In this document: positions 36,035-43,559 of the stretch, one piece after another | Layout: every line of letters starts with the position of its first letter | Position numbering within the stretch: position 1 is the first letter of the stretch | DNA from: Bacillota bacterium | GTDB taxonomy: Bacteria > Bacillota > Clostridia > Peptostreptococcales > Anaerovoracaceae | Length of the DNA: 57,850 nucleotides | NCBI GenBank assembly: GCA_017557505.1 | Contig: JAFYYP010000018.1 | Span: 1 to 57,850, forward strand | Direction of reading: 5' to 3' | Made by a program: the position numbers and the translations under genes | Notes under the pieces: generated by a model | The model's input: only the letters and a program-made list of their open reading frames with translations | Told to the model about the DNA's origin: nothing | The model's database searches: none

Positions 36035-37192
36035 ATGTTTGTATATTTAGACAACAGCGCTACCACCCGTGTGCGGCCTGAGGTCGCGCAAATCATGGCA
36101 AAGACAATGACGGAGGATTTTGGAAATCCTTCGTCTTTGCATAGAATGGGCGTGAACGCGGAGAAGATCCTGAAGAAGGCAAGACAGCAGGTAGCCGGCG
36201 CGCTGAACGCGTCCGCCGAGGAAGTTTTCTTTACGTCCTGCGGCACGGAAAGTGACGCAACCGTGCTGCGCGGCACCTGGGAAAGCCGCAAAAAGCAAGG
36301 AAAGCGCATCATAACCACCGCCGTGGAGCATCCGGCCATCCTGCGCAGCTGCGAAGCGCTGGCGAGAGAGGGTGCGGACATAATCTATCTTCCGGTCAAC
36401 CGCAACTGCACGTTCGACATGGACGCTTTCAAGGCCGCATTGACAGCGGACACCATCCTCGTTTCCGTCATGCACGTGAACAACGAGGCCGGTTCGGTCA
36501 TGCCGCTGGCGGACATCCGCCGCGAGATCGACAAGGTGAACAGGGGCATTCTGTTCCATACGGATGCGGTGCAGTCTTTCGAGAAACTGGACACGGACGT
36601 CCACAAACTCGGCGTCGACATGCTCAGCCTGTCGGGCCACAAGATCCACGCCTGCAAGGGTATCGGCGCGCTGTACGTGAAGAAGGGCCTGCACATCCAG
36701 CCGTTCCTGCTGGGCGGCGGCCAGGAGAGCGGCTTCCGCTCTGGCACCGAAGCGCTGCCCGCGATCGCGGGACTGGGCGAAGCGGTGCGGCTTGCGGAGC
36801 AAAGCAAAACTGCACGCATCGCGCACATCGCGGACGTCAGGAACTGCCTGAAGCAGCTGCTTCTCGACAACGTCGAAGACATCACGGTGAACTCGCCGGA
36901 AGACGGCGTCTGCTCCGTGCTGAACGTTTCGTTCCTCGGCTGCCGCGGCGAAGTGCTGCTGCACACGCTCGAACAGGACGAGATCTACGTTTCGACCGGA
37001 TCCGCCTGCTCGTCCCACAAGAAGGGCAGCCACGTGCTGACGGCCATGGGTCTGTCGGACGAACAGATCGAAGGGGCCATCCGCTTCTCGTTCTGCGAGG
37101 ACAACACGACGGAACAGATGGCGTTCGTCTGTGAAAAGCTGAAGGCAGCTGTCGAAAGCCAGAGACGGCTGAGAAAGGCATTCAAGAGATAA
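36035..37192 (+). CDS. cysteine desulfurase (NifS/IscS-like) paired with ThiI
   Basis: 385 residues. YLDNSATTRVRPEV at the N-terminus, FTSCGTESD, the PLP lysine in LSGHKIHACKG and the active-site cysteine loop STGSACSSHKKGSHVL are all present. It moves sulfur from cysteine to an acceptor as persulfide. Its TAA overlaps the ATG of thiI by one base, so the acceptor is most likely ThiI for 4-thiouridine and thiamine thiazole, as for NifZ-ThiI pairs of other Firmicutes. As the window also encodes SelD, a role in supplying selenium is possible but unproved. Confidence 0.93.
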   Translation: MFVYLDNSATTRVRPEVAQIMAKTMTEDFGNPSSLHRMGVNAEKILKKARQQVAGALNASAEEVFFTSCGTESDATVLRGTWESRKKQGKRIITTAVEHPAILRSCEALAREGADIIYLPVNRNCTFDMDAFKAALTADTILVSVMHVNNEAGSVMPLADIRREIDKVNRGILFHTDAVQSFEKLDTDVHKLGVDMLSLSGHKIHACKGIGALYVKKGLHIQPFLLGGGQESGFRSGTEALPAIAGLGEAVRLAEQSKTARIAHIADVRNCLKQLLLDNVEDITVNSPEDGVCSVLNVSFLGCRGEVLLHTLEQDEIYVSTGSACSSHKKGSHVLTAMGLSDEQIEGAIRFSFCEDNTTEQMAFVCEKLKAAVESQRRLRKAFKR

Positions 37193-38400
37193 TGGAAAAT
37201 ATCTATATCGTCCGCTGCGGCGAAAGCGCGCTGAAAGGCAAGAACAAGCCGTATTTTGAGCGCATGCTCGTGCAGCGGATCAAAAAGAATCTGAAAGAAT
37301 ATGAAGGGATCACGGTCGAACGCGTCGACGGCCTCATCTTCGTGCGCACCCCGGAAGAAACGCCTGCGGAAGACGTCCTGAAGAAGGTCGGCCGCGTGTT
37401 CGGTGTGGATTCCGTCAGCCCGGCGGAGGAAGTCAGCATCGAAGGCATGGACGCCGAAGAAGCGCTGAACGCGATCGGCAAGGAAGCCGTCGCTTTCATG
37501 ATGCGCCAGATCGAGGAGAAGGGCATCAAGACCTTTAAGGTCGACGCGAAGCGCGGCGACAAGACGTTCGCCATCCAGTCCCCGGACATCGGCAAGCGCG
37601 TCGGCGCCCGCATCCTGAAGGGCTGCAAGGTGCTGAAAGTCGACGTGCACGAGCCGGACTGTCTGCTGTACGTCAACGTGCGCCGGAACTTCGCTTACAT
37701 CTACGACCGCAAGGTCTCCGGCTACGGCGGTCTGCCGCTGGGAACGAACGGACGCGGCATGGTGCTGCTGTCCGGCGGCATCGATTCGCCGGTCGCAGCC
37801 TTCCTGATGGCGCACCGCGGCATGTACGTCGAAGCCGTGCATTTCCACTCCTATCCGTACACGTCCGAGCGCGCGTTCGAGAAGGTGAAGGACCTCGCGG
37901 ACATCCTGACGGACTACTGCGGACGCATCCGTATGTTCTCCATCAACTTACTGCCCATCCAGGAACAGATCGTGCAGAATTGCCCCGAAGAAGAGACGAC
38001 CATCCTCGTGCGCCGTTTCATGATGCGCATCGCCGAAGCGATCGCGAAGAGAGAAGGGGACCTGATGCTCATCACAGGTGAAAGTCTCGGCCAGGTGGCA
38101 AGCCAGACGGCGGCTTCTCTCGTGGTCACAGACGCGGCGGTCTCTCTGCCGGTCATGCGGCCCCTGATCGCCATGGACAAGACCCAGATCATGGACATCG
38201 CGCGCGACATCGGCACGTTCGAAACGTCCATCCTGCCGTACGAAGACTGCTGCACGGTCTTCCTGCCCAAGCACCCCGTGACCCAGCCGAAACTCGAACG
38301 GATCGAGGCCTCCGAAAGCAGGCTCGAGGTGGAAAAACTGGTGCAGGCGGCGGTGGATTCCGCAGAATTGATAATTATTTCGCAAAGGGAGGGGAATTAA
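37192..38400 (+). CDS. thiI: tRNA sulfurtransferase ThiI
   Basis: 402 residues: ferredoxin-like N-terminus (RCGESALKGKNKPYFE), THUMP domain to about 165 and PP-loop domain with VLLSGGIDSPVA. It ends without a rhodanese domain, as is usual in Firmicutes. It forms s4U8 in tRNA by ATP activation and sulfur transfer. It is coupled to the preceding desulfurase by a one-base overlap. No T-rich terminator follows, only the hairpin at 38452-38483. Confidence 0.95.
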   Translation: MENIYIVRCGESALKGKNKPYFERMLVQRIKKNLKEYEGITVERVDGLIFVRTPEETPAEDVLKKVGRVFGVDSVSPAEEVSIEGMDAEEALNAIGKEAVAFMMRQIEEKGIKTFKVDAKRGDKTFAIQSPDIGKRVGARILKGCKVLKVDVHEPDCLLYVNVRRNFAYIYDRKVSGYGGLPLGTNGRGMVLLSGGIDSPVAAFLMAHRGMYVEAVHFHSYPYTSERAFEKVKDLADILTDYCGRIRMFSINLLPIQEQIVQNCPEEETTILVRRFMMRIAEAIAKREGDLMLITGESLGQVASQTAASLVVTDAAVSLPVMRPLIAMDKTQIMDIARDIGTFETSILPYEDCCTVFLPKHPVTQPKLERIEASESRLEVEKLVQAAVDSAELIIISQREGN

Positions 38401-38412
38401 GCGCCGAACCCC

Positions 38413-38441
38413 TTGCAAAGTTTGTTAAAATATTGTTTAAT
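38413..38441 (+). promoter_or_regulatory. putative promoter of the acyl-CoA dehydrogenase/etf operon
   Basis: TTGCAA at 38413-38418, 17 bases, TTTAAT at 38436-38441. The predicted start near 38448 would put the hairpin at 38452 at the very 5' end of the mRNA. Confidence 0.45.
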
Positions 38442-38451
38442 AAATATTGGT

Positions 38452-38483
38452 GGTAACGCGCCTTCAGGGGAGGGGGCGTTATC
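38452..38483 (+). promoter_or_regulatory. 5' leader hairpin before the acyl-CoA dehydrogenase gene
   Basis: GGTAACGC pairs with GCGTTATC (one wobble) and inside it CCTTC with GAGGG around AGGG. No T-run follows. It could protect the mRNA end or be a remnant control element. The 18 bases at 38443-38460 resemble the conserved T-box sequence. Confidence 0.4.
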
Positions 38484-38548
38484 TTCCGCACTGTTATTTT
38501 TAGGACATAGTTAATATGGCCCTGTAGAAAATATAAGGAGGCAAAAGA

Positions 38549-39688
38549 ATGAACTTTCAATTATCGAAAGAGCAAGAGAAAGTAAGAGAACTGGTAAGGA
38601 AGTTTGCCCTTGCCGAAGTCGAACCCATCGCTGCTGACATCGATAAGGAACACAGATTCCCCAAGGAAAATGTCGAAAAGATGGCAAAGCTCGGTATGAT
38701 GGGCATTCCGTTCCCCGCTGAATACGGCGGAGCAGGTTCCGATCACATCTCTTATGCGATCACCGTGGAAGAACTCGCAAGAGTCTGCGCATCCACCGCT
38801 GTTATCGTCTCTGCTCACACTTCTCTGTGCTGCTGGCCGATCTTCAACTACGGCACCGACGAGCAGAAGGCCAAGTATCTGCCCGACCTGCTCTCCGGCA
38901 AGAAACTCGGCGCATTCGGTCTGACCGAACCCAACGCGGGTACCGACGCATCCGGACAGCAGACCAAGGCTGTCGACATGGGAGACCACTGGCTGCTCAA
39001 CGGCGCCAAGGTGTTCATCACCAACGGCGGCTATGCGGACACGTTCGTCATCTTCGCGATGACCGACAAGAGCAAGGGCAACCACGGCATCACCGCTTTC
39101 ATCGTCGAGAAGGGCTTCCCCGGATTCTCCATCGGCAAGACCGAGGATAAGCTGGGTATCCATGCTTCTTCCACCACCGAACTCATCTTCGAAGACTGCA
39201 TCGTTCCGAAGGAAAACCTGCTGGGCGAAGTCGGTCAGGGCTTCAAGATCGCCATGTCCACGCTGGACGGCGGCCGTATCGGTATCGCTTCCCAGGCTCT
39301 GGGTATCGCGCAGGGCGCTCTGGACGTCACCGTCGACTACATGAAGTCCAGAAAGCAGTTCGGCAAGTCCCTGAACAAGTTCCAGGCTCTGGCTTTCGAA
39401 GTTGCTGAAATGAAAACCCGCATCGAAGCTGCAAGACTTCTGGTCTACAGCGCTGCCTTCAAGAAGGACCAGCACATGCCGTACTCTGTAGACGCCGCTA
39501 TGGCAAAGTACTATGCTGCAGAGACCGCCATGTACGTCACCACCAAGGCAGTCCAGCTGCACGGCGGTTACGGCTACACCACCGACTACCCCGTAGAGCG
39601 CATGATGAGAGACGCCAAGATCACCGAAATCTACGAAGGAACCACCGAAGTCCAGAAGATGGTTATCTCCGGCGCTGTGTTCAAGTAG
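38549..39688 (+). CDS. short-chain acyl-CoA dehydrogenase (butyryl-CoA dehydrogenase type)
   Basis: 379 residues, the usual length. AFGLTEPNAGTDASGQQT and VFITNGGYAD line the FAD site, then RKQFGKSLNKFQALAFEVAEM and the catalytic-Glu region ITEIYEGTTEVQKMVISG. With EtfB and a ferredoxin-bearing EtfA directly downstream it likely forms an electron-bifurcating complex reducing an enoyl-CoA with NADH while reducing ferredoxin, as Bcd-EtfAB or CarCDE do. No crotonase or thiolase genes are next to it, so the substrate is uncertain. AAGGAGGCAAAAGA precedes the ATG. Confidence 0.9.
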   Translation: MNFQLSKEQEKVRELVRKFALAEVEPIAADIDKEHRFPKENVEKMAKLGMMGIPFPAEYGGAGSDHISYAITVEELARVCASTAVIVSAHTSLCCWPIFNYGTDEQKAKYLPDLLSGKKLGAFGLTEPNAGTDASGQQTKAVDMGDHWLLNGAKVFITNGGYADTFVIFAMTDKSKGNHGITAFIVEKGFPGFSIGKTEDKLGIHASSTTELIFEDCIVPKENLLGEVGQGFKIAMSTLDGGRIGIASQALGIAQGALDVTVDYMKSRKQFGKSLNKFQALAFEVAEMKTRIEAARLLVYSAAFKKDQHMPYSVDAAMAKYYAAETAMYVTTKAVQLHGGYGYTTDYPVERMMRDAKITEIYEGTTEVQKMVISGAVFK

Positions 39689-39709
39689 GCTAGAGGGAGG
39701 ATAGAAACT

Positions 39710-40522
39710 ATGAGAATTATTGTTTGTGCAAAGCAAGTACCCGATACCAGCGAAGTCAAGATCGATCCGAAGACCAACCGTATCATCCGTGACGGCGTTC
39801 CCAGCATCCTCAATCCCGATGATGCCAACGCGCTGGAAGAAGCTCTCCTGCTGAAGGACAGCCAGCCCGACACCGAAGTCATCGTCGTTTCCATGGGACC
39901 TCCCCAGGCCAAGGACATGCTGATCGAATGCCTCGCGATGGGCGCAGATAAGTGCTATCTGCTGTCCGACAGAGCCGTAGGCGGCTCCGATACGTGGGCA
40001 ACCTCCAATGCGGTCACTTCCCTGATCGAAAAGGTCGTCGAAGAATGCGGTCCGTTCGACATGATCTTCGCCGGCAGACAGGCTATCGACGGCGACACCG
40101 CACAGGTCGGTCCGCAGATCGCGGAAAAGATGCACCTGCCGCAGGTCACCTACGTTCAGAAGTTCGAGATCTCCGACGACAAGAAGGTCGTCACCGTCCA
40201 GAGACAGCTCGAAGACGGCTATGAGATCATCGAAGTTCCGACTCCCTGCATGCTCACCTGCATCAAGGAACTGAACAACCCCAGATACATGACCGTATCC
40301 GGCATCGTCAAGGCCTGCAAGGCTGACGCTCCCATCTATGTGAAGAGCGCAAAGGATTGCGAATGCGATCTGAGCAAGGTTGGTCTCGAGGCCTCCCCGA
40401 CCGTCGTATTCCGTTCCTTCACACCGGCTCCGAAGGCTCCCGGCCAGATCATCCAGGGCGAGGACGAGAGAACCCAGTCCCAGAACCTGCTGGCCAAGCT
40501 GAAGGAAAAGCACGCGATCTGA
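39710..40522 (+). CDS. etfB: electron transfer flavoprotein beta subunit
   Basis: 270 residues. MRIIVCAKQVPDTSEVKIDPKT at the N-terminus, SMGPPQAKDML, FAGRQAIDGDTAQVGPQIAE (ETF-beta signature) and TPCMLTCIKELNNPRYM are typical. In bifurcating ETFs this subunit binds the bifurcating FAD and NADH. It lies 21 bases after the dehydrogenase gene, with AGGGAGGATAG as ribosome site, and just before etfA. Confidence 0.95.
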   Translation: MRIIVCAKQVPDTSEVKIDPKTNRIIRDGVPSILNPDDANALEEALLLKDSQPDTEVIVVSMGPPQAKDMLIECLAMGADKCYLLSDRAVGGSDTWATSNAVTSLIEKVVEECGPFDMIFAGRQAIDGDTAQVGPQIAEKMHLPQVTYVQKFEISDDKKVVTVQRQLEDGYEIIEVPTPCMLTCIKELNNPRYMTVSGIVKACKADAPIYVKSAKDCECDLSKVGLEASPTVVFRSFTPAPKAPGQIIQGEDERTQSQNLLAKLKEKHAI

Positions 40523-40543
40523 TGGTAGAAGGAGGATACTAAA

Positions 40544-41815
40544 ATGGCAGTAGTAATTAACCAAGAATTATGCAAAGGTTGCAAGATCTGCGTCAAGAAC
40601 TGCCCGTTCCAGGCGATCGACTTCGACGAAGCCACCAGAAAAGCAACCATTAACGAGAAGTGCACGGCTTGCTCCGTCTGCATTTCCAAGTGCCCGTTCA
40701 AGGCAATCACCAAGGACGAGAGCGACGAAGTCGACCTGTCCGCATACAAGCACATCTGGGTATTCGCCGAACAGAGAGACGGCGAACTCATGGGCGTAGC
40801 GAAGGAACTCATCGCCTGCGGCCGCAGACTTTCCAGAGATATCTCCCCCGAGACCAAGTGCTATGCGCTGCTCGTCGGCAACAATCTGGACGCTCTTGGC
40901 CAGGAAGCGATCGAATGGGGCGCTGACGGCTCCATCCTCATCGAGAGCCCGCTGCTCGAGCACTTCAACACCGACGGCTACACCAAGGTCATCTGCGACG
41001 CGATCAAGGAATACAAGCCTGAGATCATCCTGTACGGCGCGACCCACATCGGCCGCGACCTGGCACCCCGTGTGGCAGGCAGATCCAACGTCGGTCTGAC
41101 CGCTGACTGCACCGGTCTGGAAGTCGACCTCGAGAAGTACAAGGCATACTGCGCAAAGGAAACCACTCTCGACCTGTCCACGCTGGAAGGCGAGGACCCG
41201 GACGACAAGTGCATCAAGCAGACCCGTCCGGCATTCGGCGGCAACCTGATGGCCACCATCGTTTCCAAGAAGACCAGACCGCAGATGTCTACTGTACGTC
41301 CCGGCGTTATGTCCAAGCAGGAAAGAGTTCCCGGCGCTAAGGGCGAGATCATCAAGGTCACCCCGCAGCTCGAAGAGAGCGACATCCGCACCAAGATCAT
41401 CAAGATCGTCAAGGAAGCCAAGGAAATGGTCTCCCTGACCGACGCCAAGATCATCTGCTCCGGCGGCCGCGGACTCGGCGGTCCGGAAGGATTCAAGCTC
41501 ATCGAGCAGTTCGCCAACAAGGTGGGCGGCGTTGTCGGTTCCTCCCGTGCGTGCGTTGACGCCGGCTGGATCGGACACGAACACCAGGTCGGTCAGACCG
41601 GCACCACGGTCAAGCCCGACATCTACTTCGCATGCGGCATCTCCGGCGCTATCCAGCACCAGGCGGGCATGAAGAACTCCAAGCTGATCGTCGCGATCAA
41701 CAAGGATCCGGATGCTCCGATCTTCGGCATTGCTGACTACGGTATCGTCGGCGACCTGTACAAGGTCGTGCCCATGATCATCGAAGAATGGGATAACTTC
41801 TCCACAGCTCTGTAA
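40544..41815 (+). CDS. etfA: electron transfer flavoprotein alpha subunit with N-terminal 2x[4Fe-4S] ferredoxin domain
   Basis: 423 residues. The first 60 form a ferredoxin domain with two motifs, cysteines at 10, 13, 16, 20 and 40, 43, 46, 50. A standard ETF alpha follows, ending with the FAD-binding block [35 protein letters not shown] and [21 protein letters not shown]. The extra ferredoxin domain occurs in CarE of Acetobacterium caffeyl-CoA reductase and in some lactate dehydrogenase ETFs; it gives an outlet for low-potential electrons. It is the last gene of the operon; a strong terminator follows. Confidence 0.95.
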   Translation: MAVVINQELCKGCKICVKNCPFQAIDFDEATRKATINEKCTACSVCISKCPFKAITKDESDEVDLSAYKHIWVFAEQRDGELMGVAKELIACGRRLSRDISPETKCYALLVGNNLDALGQEAIEWGADGSILIESPLLEHFNTDGYTKVICDAIKEYKPEIILYGATHIGRDLAPRVAGRSNVGLTADCTGLEVDLEKYKAYCAKETTLDLSTLEGEDPDDKCIKQTRPAFGGNLMATIVSKKTRPQMSTVRPGVMSKQERVPGAKGEIIKVTPQLEESDIRTKIIKIVKEAKEMVSLTDAKIICSGGRGLGGPEGFKLIEQFANKVGGVVGSSRACVDAGWIGHEHQVGQTGTTVKPDIYFACGISGAIQHQAGMKNSKLIVAINKDPDAPIFGIADYGIVGDLYKVVPMIIEEWDNFSTAL

Positions 41816-41833
41816 TATTTTCTACAAGACCTT

Positions 41834-41864
41834 AAAGGGCGGCTCTTCGGAGCCGTCCTTTTTC
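41834..41864 (+). terminator. terminator of the acyl-CoA dehydrogenase/etf operon
   Basis: AAGGGCGGCTC pairs with GAGCCGTCCTT (one G-T) around a TTCG tetraloop, then TTTTTCG. Confidence 0.92.
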
Positions 41865-41893
41865 GTGCCGCGAGGCGGTGACCCGGAACAGGC

Positions 41894-42066
41894 AATCGTC
41901 GCAAAGTCGGGAATCTGGTGTTTCATCGCTTTCTTTCGCGTGCAGTTTCAGTACGCAGGCAGACCTCGGGCAGTTTCGTCTATGCGAAACCGCCCTCGAG
42001 CAACTGCCTGCCGAGTCAAGCTCGCCCGAAACTGATTACGCTCAGAAACCGGAAACACAGACGATT
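41894..42066. ncRNA. candidate structured RNA, domain 1 (long nested rod)
   Basis: Concentric pairings: AATCGTC (41894-41900) with GACGATT (42060-42066); CTGGTGTTTC (41915-41924) with GAAACACAG (42052-42060), one bulged G; CAGTTTC (41943-41949) with GAAACTG (42028-42034); GCAGGCAG (41955-41962) with CTGCCTGC (42004-42011). The innermost arm is GGGCaGTTTCG with CGAAACcGCCC plus CTC/GAG, closing a 6-base loop at 41979-41984. A side hairpin CGAG/CTCG is at 42012-42024. The strand is undecided, and no known RNA family consensus was recognised. Confidence 0.5.
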
Positions 42067-42098
42067 CCCTCAGATTGCTCCCATCCGCCTGCTGAGGG
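42067..42098. ncRNA. linker hairpin between the two candidate RNA domains
   Basis: CCCTCAG (42067-42073) pairs perfectly with CTGAGGG (42092-42098), with an 18-base C-rich loop. It abuts the outer stem of domain 1, which suggests one continuous folded transcript. Confidence 0.4.
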
Positions 42099-42137
42099 GC
42101 TACGATAGTATAAGACTATTCAGGCAATTTTATGACC

Positions 42138-42278
42138 GGGGCAGATATAAGTCAGTCGAGGTCCATCGGGGATACCGGTTCTTAGCGATTGGCGAGCCGT
42201 AAGGCGAAGACAGAGCTTAGAACCGCTGTTGGGGCCACGCTGAGCGAGAGCGTGTCCGAGACTGACTTCTATTGCCCC
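42138..42278. ncRNA. candidate structured RNA, domain 2 (closed by long terminal stem)
   Basis: The ends pair: GGGGCA (42138-42143) with TGCCCC (42273-42278), ATA with TAT, and AAGTCAGTC (42149-42157) with GACTGACTT (42260-42268), about 18 pairs with one bulge and one mismatch. Inside, CGGTTCT-t-AGC (42176-42186) pairs with GCT-t-AGAACCG (42215-42225) and encloses GCC-GTAA-GGC, a GNRA tetraloop. CACGCT/AGCGTG forms a hairpin at 42236-42254. No T-run follows either end. It could be a single 140-base RNA or part of a longer one with domain 1. Confidence 0.5.
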
Positions 42279-42303
42279 GATTCAATTATGCGCGCAAGGT
42301 GGA

Positions 42304-42333
42304 TTGACAATATTATCCAATTTGTGCTACTGT
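42304..42333 (+). promoter_or_regulatory. strong promoter giving a leaderless yraN transcript
   Basis: Consensus TTGACA at 42304-42309, 18 bases, TACTGT at 42328-42333 with an extended-10 TG at 42325-42326. The expected +1 is 42340, the A of the yraN ATG; no Shine-Dalgarno lies between. Confidence 0.65.
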
Positions 42334-42339
42334 AAAAAT

Positions 42340-42726
42340 ATGGATAATATTGAAAAGGACAAGATAAAAAAGAAGCGGGGCAAAAGGGGCGAAGACCTGG
42401 CCTGCGAATTTCTGAAAAAGAACGGATACCGTATCGCAGAGAGGAACTTTCGGTGTAAAATGGGGGAGATAGATATTGTCGCGTACGACAAAGAGCATCT
42501 CTGTTTTGTCGAGGTCAAGGCGAGGACAAGGACTGATTACGGCATGCCCAGGGACGCCGTCGACCGCAGAAAACAGCAGAAACTGCTGCGATGCGCACAA
42601 TTCTATCTGAAATTGCATCCGCGGGTGCTGGAACAGTTCTCGCCGCGGATGGACATCATCGAGATCCTGTACCGGGAAGAGGGCACGTACGTGCGGCATA
42701 CGCCCAGCGCCTTCTCCCTGACATAG
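42340..42726 (+). CDS. yraN: YraN family (UPF0102) endonuclease-like protein
   Basis: 128 residues. KRGEDLACEFLKKNGYRIAERNFR, GEIDIVAYD and CFVEVKARTRTDYGMP form the PD-(D/E)XK-like nuclease core characteristic of YraN, which often sits near rnhB and comM. Its exact role is unresolved. The ATG at 42340 has no ribosome site; the promoter is placed so that the message would start at or within a base of the ATG. The next gene begins 14 bases after its stop. Confidence 0.9.
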   Translation: MDNIEKDKIKKKRGKRGEDLACEFLKKNGYRIAERNFRCKMGEIDIVAYDKEHLCFVEVKARTRTDYGMPRDAVDRRKQQKLLRCAQFYLKLHPRVLEQFSPRMDIIEILYREEGTYVRHTPSAFSLT

Positions 42727-42740
42727 AACCGGAGAAAACC

Positions 42741-43559
42741 ATGAAGAAAAAGATCTTCTTTTTAGGCGCGGGCAACATGGCCGAGAGCATCATCGCGGCG
42801 CTGCTGCAGAACAAAGTCTTCGAACCGCAGGACATCCTGGTCTGCGATATCTCCTCGGAACGCATGGAGCATATGGTTAAAACGTATGGCGTTACGGCGA
42901 TCAGCGACGGAGCGGCAGCCCTGAAGATCGCGGATATTTTCCTGATCGCGGTGCGTCCGCAGGATATGGGCAGCCTCGGATGGGTCAAAGACGCGATGCT
43001 GGAGAAACGCCCGTTTACGGTCTCCATCGTCTGTTCCTGCCTCATCCACACGCTGGAGGAGATCTGCGGCAAGGCGGCCATCGCGCGCATGATGCCTAAT
43101 ACGCTCACGAAGGCGCAGCACGGTTATTCCGGCCTCTGCTGCAACGATCTGTGCACAGAAGACGACCGAAAGACGCTCGAGGAGATCGCCGGCGCCATCG
43201 GTCAGTACATGTACGTCGATGAGAAACTGTTCAACGCCTGGACAGGTTTTGCGACGTCGGCGCCGCTTATGATCTATAAATTCATCTACGGCATGATCGA
43301 GGGAGGCATCTACAGCGGCTTTACGCTCGAACAGAGCAAGGAGGTCATCTATGAGGCCATCATCGGCAGCGGCCTCAATCTGCAGTTGACCGGCGAACAT
43401 CCGCTGCAGCTCGTCGACAAACTCACGACGCCGGGCGGCGTCGGCATCGAGCATTTCAAAGCTCTTGAGGAAGGCAACTTTACGAATCTGTGCATCGATG
43501 CGGTCTGGGCAGCCGTGCAGAAGGCCGAAGCGATGGCGGACAAATACAAGGTGGACTAG
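42741..43559 (+). CDS. proC: pyrroline-5-carboxylate reductase
   Basis: 272 residues. The Rossmann start KKIFFLGAGNMAESIIAALL, IFLIAVRPQDM, ARMMPNTLTKAQHG and the C-terminal LVDKLTTPGGVGIEHFKALEEGNF correspond to the P5CR signature. It makes proline from P5C with NAD(P)H. Several canonical positions vary (C-rich GLCCNDLC, no exact ESP motif), so a related reductase substrate is possible. GGAGAAAACC precedes the ATG. The ybaK gene follows with no gap. Confidence 0.82.
   Translation: MKKKIFFLGAGNMAESIIAALLQNKVFEPQDILVCDISSERMEHMVKTYGVTAISDGAAALKIADIFLIAVRPQDMGSLGWVKDAMLEKRPFTVSIVCSCLIHTLEEICGKAAIARMMPNTLTKAQHGYSGLCCNDLCTEDDRKTLEEIAGAIGQYMYVDEKLFNAWTGFATSAPLMIYKFIYGMIEGGIYSGFTLEQSKEVIYEAIIGSGLNLQLTGEHPLQLVDKLTTPGGVGIEHFKALEEGNFTNLCIDAVWAAVQKAEAMADKYKVD

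Larger units (their letters stand above)
41865..42303. other. 439-base gene-free region rich in nested inverted repeats
   Basis: No reading frame here has both a ribosome site and a recognisable product. The short open frames on the plus strand at 41878-42108 and 41918-42202 overlap each other and the repeats. Almost the whole stretch can be folded into two large domains and a linking hairpin, listed separately. No IS ends, target duplications or CRISPR repeats were seen. Confidence 0.6.

Noticed and set aside
38401-38548. Functional T-box riboswitch before the acyl-CoA dehydrogenase gene
   Set aside because: Too short for stem I and a specifier loop, no T-run, and the downstream genes are not amino-acid related. 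Kept only as a low-interest observation.
41878-42202. Two overlapping plus-strand reading frames of 76 and 94 codons in the gene-free region
   Set aside because: No ribosome site, low-complexity Ser/Arg-rich products, and both run through the perfect stems of the candidate RNA. They cannot be excluded fully but are not listed as genes.
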